Shown here one piece after another: positions 59,919-64,000 of a stretch of DNA of 64,000 nt; position 1 is the stretch's first letter, and each line of letters begins with the position of its first letter. Source of the DNA: Uropetala carovei. Taxonomy: Eukaryota; Arthropoda; Insecta; Odonata; Petaluridae. A program made the translations under genes and the position numbers. The notes under the pieces were generated by a model that made no database searches, was not told the origin of the DNA, and saw only the letters and a program-made list of their open reading frames with translations. The DNA is taken from positions 558,001 through 622,000 of the forward strand of contig JAXCHB010000243.1 in assembly GCA_036926305.1 (NCBI GenBank). The letters run 5' to 3'.

Positions 59919-60670
59919 TTCGAAAAAAATTTTGAAAAGAAATTTCGAAAAAAATTTTGAAAAAAATTTCGAAAAAAAATTTTCGAAAAAAATTTTAAAA
60001 AAATTTTGAAAAAAAATTTTGAAAAAAATTTTCGAAAAAAATTTTGAAAAAAATTTTGAAAAAAATTTTCGAAAAAAATTTTGAAAAAAATTTTCGAAAA
60101 AAATTTTCGAAAAAAATTTTTAAAAAAATTTTCGAAAAAAAGTTTCGAAAAAAATTTTTAAAAAAATTTTCAAAAAAAATTTTGAAAAAAAAATTTCGAA
60201 AAAAAATTTGAAAAAAAATTTTCAAAAAAAATTTTCGAAAAAAATTTTGAAAAAAATTTTCGAAAAAAATTTTGAAAAAAATTTTCGAAAAAAATTTTGA
60301 AAAAAATTTTCGAAAAAAATTTTTAAAAAAATTTTGAAAAAAAATTTCGAAAAAAATTTTCGAAAAAAATTTTGAAAAAAATTTTCGAAAAAAATTTTGA
60401 AAAAAAATTTTCGAAAAAAATTTTGAAAAAAAATTTTGAAAAAAAATTTTGAAAAAAAATTTTCGAAAAAAATTTTGAAAAAAATTTTCGAAAAAAATTT
60501 TGAAAAAAATTTTCGAAAAAAATTTTCGAAAAAAATTTTTAAAAAAATTTTCGAAAAAATTTTCGAAAAAAATTTTTAAAAAAATTTTCAAAAAAAACTT
60601 TGAAAAAAAATTTTCGAAAAAAAATTTGAATAAAATTTTCGAAAAAAATTTTGAAAAAGAATTTTAGAAA
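59919..60670 (-). repeat. Length-variant copy of the 1.08-kb unit (+38 bp)
   Basis: GAAAAGAAATTT at 59,934 and GAATAAAATTTT at 60,628 are 694 bp apart, 38 bp more than in the full tandem units at 48.5 and 49.6 kb, equal to three extra monomers. Confidence 0.75.
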
Positions 60671-61881
60671 AAAAATTTTGAAAAAAAATTTCGAAAAAAA
60701 TTTTGAAAAAAATTTTCGAAAAAAATTTTGAAAAAAATTTTCGAAAAAAATTTTGAAAAAAATTTTGAAAAAAATTTTCGAAAAAAATTTTGAAAAAAAT
60801 TTCGAAAAAAAATTTTCGAAAAAAATTTTGAAAAAAATTTTGAAAAAAAATTTTCGAAAAAAATTTTTAAAAAAAATTTTCGAAAAAAATTTCGAAAAAA
60901 AATTTTCGAAAAAAATTTTGAAAAAAAAATTTTGAAAAAAAATTTGAAAAAAATTTTCGAAAAAAATTTTGAAAAAAAATTTTCGAAAAAAATTTTGAAA
61001 AAAAAATTTTGAAAAAAATTTTGAAAAAAAATTTTTGAAAAAAATTTTGGAAAAAAATTTTCGAAAAAAATTTTGAAAAAAATTTCGAAAAAAATTTTGA
61101 AAAAAATTTCGAAAAAAAATTTTCGAAAAAAATTTTGAAAAAAAATTTTCGAAAAAAATTTTCAAAGAAAATTATGAAAAAAAAATTTTGAAAAAAATTT
61201 TGAAAAAAATTTTCGAAAAAAATTTTTAAAAAAATTTTGAAAAAAAATTCCAAAAAAAAATTTCGAAAAAAATTTTCGAAAAGAATTTTGAAAAAAATTT
61301 TCGAAAAAAATTTTGAAAAAAAATTTTGAAAAAAAATTTTCGAAAAACATTTTGAAAAAAATTTCGAAAAAAAATTTTCGAAAAAAATTTTGAAAAAAAT
61401 TTTGAAAAAAAATTTTCGAAAAAAATTTTGAAAAAAAAATTTTGAAAAAAATTTTGAAAAAAATTTTCGAAAAAAATTTTGAAAAAAAATTTTCGAAAAA
61501 AATTTTGAAAAAAAATTTTTAAAAAAATTTTCGAAAAAAATTTTTAAAAAAATTTTGAAAAAAATTTTTGAAAAAAATTTTCGAAAAAACATTTCGAAAA
61601 AAATTTTGAAAAAAATTTCGAAAAAAAATTTTCGAAAAAAATTTTGAAAAAAATTTTGAAAAAAATTTTCGAAAAAAAGTTTGAAAAAAAATTTTCGAAA
61701 AAAATTTTGAAAAAAATTTTCGAAAAAAATTTTGAAAAAAATTTTCGAAAAAAATTTTGAAAAAAAATTTTGAAAAAAAATTTTGAAAAAAATTTTCGAA
61801 AAAAATTTTCGAAAAAAATTTTGAAAAAAAATTTTCGAAAAAAATTTTCGAAAAAAAAATTTCGAAAAAAATTTTGAAAAA
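60671..61881 (-). repeat. Family-C satellite with a second TTTTCAAAGAAAATTATG block
   Basis: Bases 61,164-61,690 match 57,801-58,330 (offset 3,363-3,364), with AATTCCAAAAAA near 61,247 and CGAAAAAACATTTCG at 61,582. Bases 60,671-61,160 are ordinary monomers without a recognised larger unit. Confidence 0.65.
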
Positions 61882-63501
61882 AATTTTCGAAAAAAATTTT
61901 TAAAAAAATTTTCAAAAAAATTTTGAAAAAAAATTATCGAAAAACATTTTGAAAAAAATTTCGAAAAAAAATTTTCGAAAAACATTTTGAAAAAAATTTC
62001 GAAAAAAAATTTTCGAAAAAAATTTTGAAAAAAATTTTCGAAAAAAATTTTGAAAAAAAATTTTCGAAAAAAATTTTGAAAAAAATTTTCGAAAAAAATT
62101 TTGAAAAAAAAATTTCAAAAAAAATTTTTAAAAAAATTTTCGAAAAAAATTTTCGAAAAAAATTTTTAAAAAAATTTTCAAAAAAAATTTTGAAAAAAAA
62201 TTTTCGAAAAAAAATTTGAATAAAATTTTCGAAAAAAATTTTGAAAAAAAATTTTCGAAAAAAATTTTCAAAAAAAATTTTCGAAAAAAATTTTGAAAAA
62301 AATTTTCGAAAAAAATTTTGAAAAAAAATTTTCGAAAAAAATTTCCAAAAAAAATTTTTAAAAAAATTTTGAAAAAAATTTTCGAAAAAAATTTTCGAAA
62401 AGAATTTTCGAAAAAAATTTTGAAAAAAAAATTTTCGAAAAAAATTTTGAAAAAAAATTTTCGAAAAAAATTTTGAAAAAAAATTTTGAAAAAAATTTTC
62501 GAAAAAAGATTTTGAAAAAAATTTTGAAAAAAATTTTCGAAAAAAATTTTTGAAAAAATTTTTTAAAAAAATTTTCGAAAAAAATTTTGAAAAAAATTTT
62601 CGAAAAAAATTTTCGAAAAAAATTTTGAAAAAAAATTTTCGAAAAATATTTTCGAAAAAAATTTTGAAAAAAAATTTTCGAAAAAAATATTGAAAAAATT
62701 TTCGAAAAAAATTTTGAAAAAAATTTTCGAAAAAAATTTTGAAAAAAATTTTCGAAAAAAATTTTGAAAAAAATTTTCGAAAAAAAAATTTTAAAAAAAG
62801 TTTCGAAAAAATTTTCGAAAAAAATTTTTCGAAAAAAATTTTCAAAAAAAAATTCGAAAAAAACTTCGAAAGAAAATTTTCGAAAATAATTTTGAAAAAT
62901 ATTCCAAAAAAAAATTTTCGAAAAAATTAAAAAAAAATTTTTCGAAAAAAATTTTGAAAAAAATTTCGAAAAAAATTTTGAAAAAAAAATTCGAAAAAAA
63001 TTCCAAAAAAAAATTTTCGAAAAAAATTTTGAAAAAAATTTTCGAAAAAAATTTTGAAATAAATTTTCGAAAAAAAATTTTCGAAAAAAATTTTCGAAAA
63101 AAATTTCGAAAAAAAATTTTCGAAAAAAATTTTCGAAAAAAATTTTGAAAAAAATTTTCGAAAAAAATTTTCGAAAAAAATTTTGAAAAAAAAATTTTGA
63201 AAAAAATTTAGAAAAAAAATTTTCGAAAAAAATTTTGAAAAAAAAATTTTCGAAAAAAATTTTGAAAATTTTCGAAAAAAAATTTGAAAAAAAATTTTCG
63301 AAAAAAATTTTGAAAAAAATTTTCGAAAAAAATTTTGAAAAGAAATTTCGAAAAAAATTTTGAAAAAAATTTCGAAAAAAAATTTTCGAAAAAAATTTTA
63401 AAAAAATTTTGAAAAAAAATTTTGAAAAAAATTTTCGAAAAAAATTTTGAAAAAAATTTTGAAAAAAATTTTCGAAAAAAATTTTGAAAAAAATTTTCGA
63501 A
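61882..63501 (-). repeat. 1.6-kb family-C block, copy 2 (11.34-kb offset)
   Basis: Near-identical counterpart of 50,541-52,160 containing the third core block (about 62,711-63,321). One visible difference is ATTATCGAAAAACATTTTG near 61,934 in place of ATTTTCG. Confidence 0.85.
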
Positions 63502-64000
63502 AAAAATTTTCGAAAAAAATTTTTAAAAAAATTTTCGAAAAAAAGTTTCGAAAAAAATTTTTAAAAAAATTTTCAAAAAAAATTTTGAAAAAAAATTTTC
63601 GAAAAAAAATTTGAAAAAAAATTTTCAAAAAAAATTTTCGAAAAAAATTTTGAAAAAAATTTTCGAAATAAATTTTGAAAAAAATTTTCGAAAAAAATTT
63701 TTAAAAAAATTTTGAAAAAAAATTTCGAAAAAAATTTTCGAAAAAAATTTTGAAAAAAATTTTCGAAAAAAAATTTGAAAAAAAATTTTCGAAAAAAATT
63801 TTGAAAAAAAATTTTGAAAAAAAATTTTCGAAAAAAATTTTGAAAAAAATTTTCGAAAAAAATTTTGAAAAAAATTTTCGAAAAAATTTTCGAAAAAAAT
63901 TTTTTAAAAAATTTTCAAAAAAAACTGAAAAAAAATTTTCGAAAAAAAATTTGAATAAAATTTTCGAAAAAAATTTTGAAAAAGAATTTTCGAAAAAAAT
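63322..64000 (-). repeat. Copy of the 1.08-kb unit, cut by the window end
   Basis: GAAAAGAAATTT at 63,337 and GAATAAAATTTT at 63,953 are 616 bp apart, 40 bp less than in the full units (about three monomers). AACTGAAAAA at 63,923 links it to 52,201. The unit runs off the end of the window. Confidence 0.75.

Larger units (their letters stand above)
48261..64000 (-). repeat. A-rich-strand satellite arm, inverted orientation (family C)
   Basis: The same monomer appears in reverse complement: on the + strand CG is followed by seven or eight A and then three or four T. The change holds without exception from the junction to the end of the window. Diagnostic variants recur: GAAAAGAAATTTCG at 48,535, 49,611, 51,996, 59,934 and 63,337; GAATAAAATTTTCG at 49,191, 50,266, 50,877, 52,231, 52,550, 56,782, 60,628, 62,218 and 63,953; CGAAAAAACATTTCG at 54,942, 55,690, 58,218 and 61,582. 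Their spacing defines several nested units listed separately. The left arm's CTACATT and CAGGATT markers were not seen here in either orientation, so this is a separate family and not a flipped copy of A or B. Confidence 0.95.

Noticed and set aside
60867..61985. 372-codon open frame on the - strand
   Set aside because: Same low-complexity product of A-rich monomers; ends are set by chance TGA/TAA variants.
1..64000. CRISPR array, because of short regularly spaced repeats
   Set aside because: Spacing is 12-13 bp with no spacers and no distinct repeat/spacer boundary; no cas genes nearby.
1..64000. Rho-independent terminators or polyadenylation/T-run terminators
   Set aside because: T runs are everywhere and no GC stem precedes any of them.
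1..64000. TATA boxes or bacterial -10 promoter elements
   Set aside because: A/T-rich chance matches such as TATTTT or TATAGA are unavoidable here and have no associated gene.
1..64000. Telomeric repeat array
   Set aside because: The 12-13 bp A/T monomer with TTCGAA does not resemble known G-rich telomere repeats, and there is no consistent G-strand.
1..64000. Sequencing or assembly artefact of low-complexity sequence
   Set aside because: Rare variants keep fixed order and spacing over kilobases and across several copies, which random error would not produce. Individual homopolymer lengths and the junction at 48,260 remain open to this doubt.
1..64000. tRNA, rRNA or other structured RNA genes
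   Set aside because: G+C is too low and no conserved stem or loop sequence is present anywhere.

Overview
The whole 64 kb window is satellite DNA. I find no protein-coding gene, RNA gene, CRISPR array or recognisable transposon in it. The basic unit is an A/T-tract monomer of about 12-13 bp. In the left three quarters it reads C-G-A(3-4)-T(7-8), so the palindrome TTCGAA recurs every monomer or two. Variants carry CA, TG, TA or CC in place of CG. Hand counts of a few lines give roughly 10-17 % G+C, nearly all of it at these junction positions. Only a eukaryotic genome plausibly carries tens of kilobases of such hierarchically organised satellite, so I read this as constitutive heterochromatin (centromeric, pericentromeric, subtelomeric or a heterochromatic sex/B chromosome). 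The species cannot be named from the sequence.

Layout. Bases 1 to about 32,285 are family A. Rare diagnostic variants show a higher-order repeat of about 4.72 kb (2,655, 7,347, 12,068; again at 24,084). These sit inside a second level of about 12.02 kb present twice in tandem (about 8,870-20,890 and 20,891-32,180). A 703-bp segment is doubled in the first 12-kb copy and single in the second. Bases about 32,286-47,640 are family B, which shares a diagnostic block with A but is arranged in 1.8-2.03 kb units within an 8.91-8.94 kb super-repeat. Its second copy carries deletions of about 251 and 462 bp. Bases about 47,640-48,260 are monomer satellite for which I saw no second copy.

At 48,258-48,262 strand polarity flips abruptly. 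To the left the + strand has long T runs and short A runs; to the right it has long A runs and short T runs (C-G-A(7-8)-T(3-4)). The right arm, 48,261-64,000, is a third family (C) with its own nested repeats (748 bp, 1.076 kb, 3.36-3.39 kb, 3.99 kb, 7.95 kb, 11.34 kb). It is not a mirror image of the left arm. The junction cuts a family-C unit whose other copies start at 51,721, 59,672 and 63,062.

Open reading frames of 60-425 codons occur on both strands, but they follow from the 13-bp period (three monomers are about 39 bp, or 13 codons) and encode only Phe/Lys/Asn/Ile-rich low-complexity strings. I annotate none as genes. The notable points are the depth of the repeat hierarchy, the sharp polarity switch, the CG/CA/TG/TA variant spectrum and the size steps between copies, which fall near whole numbers of monomers. 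All offsets were read by eye from marker positions; unit edges are good to tens of bases unless a marker base is given.
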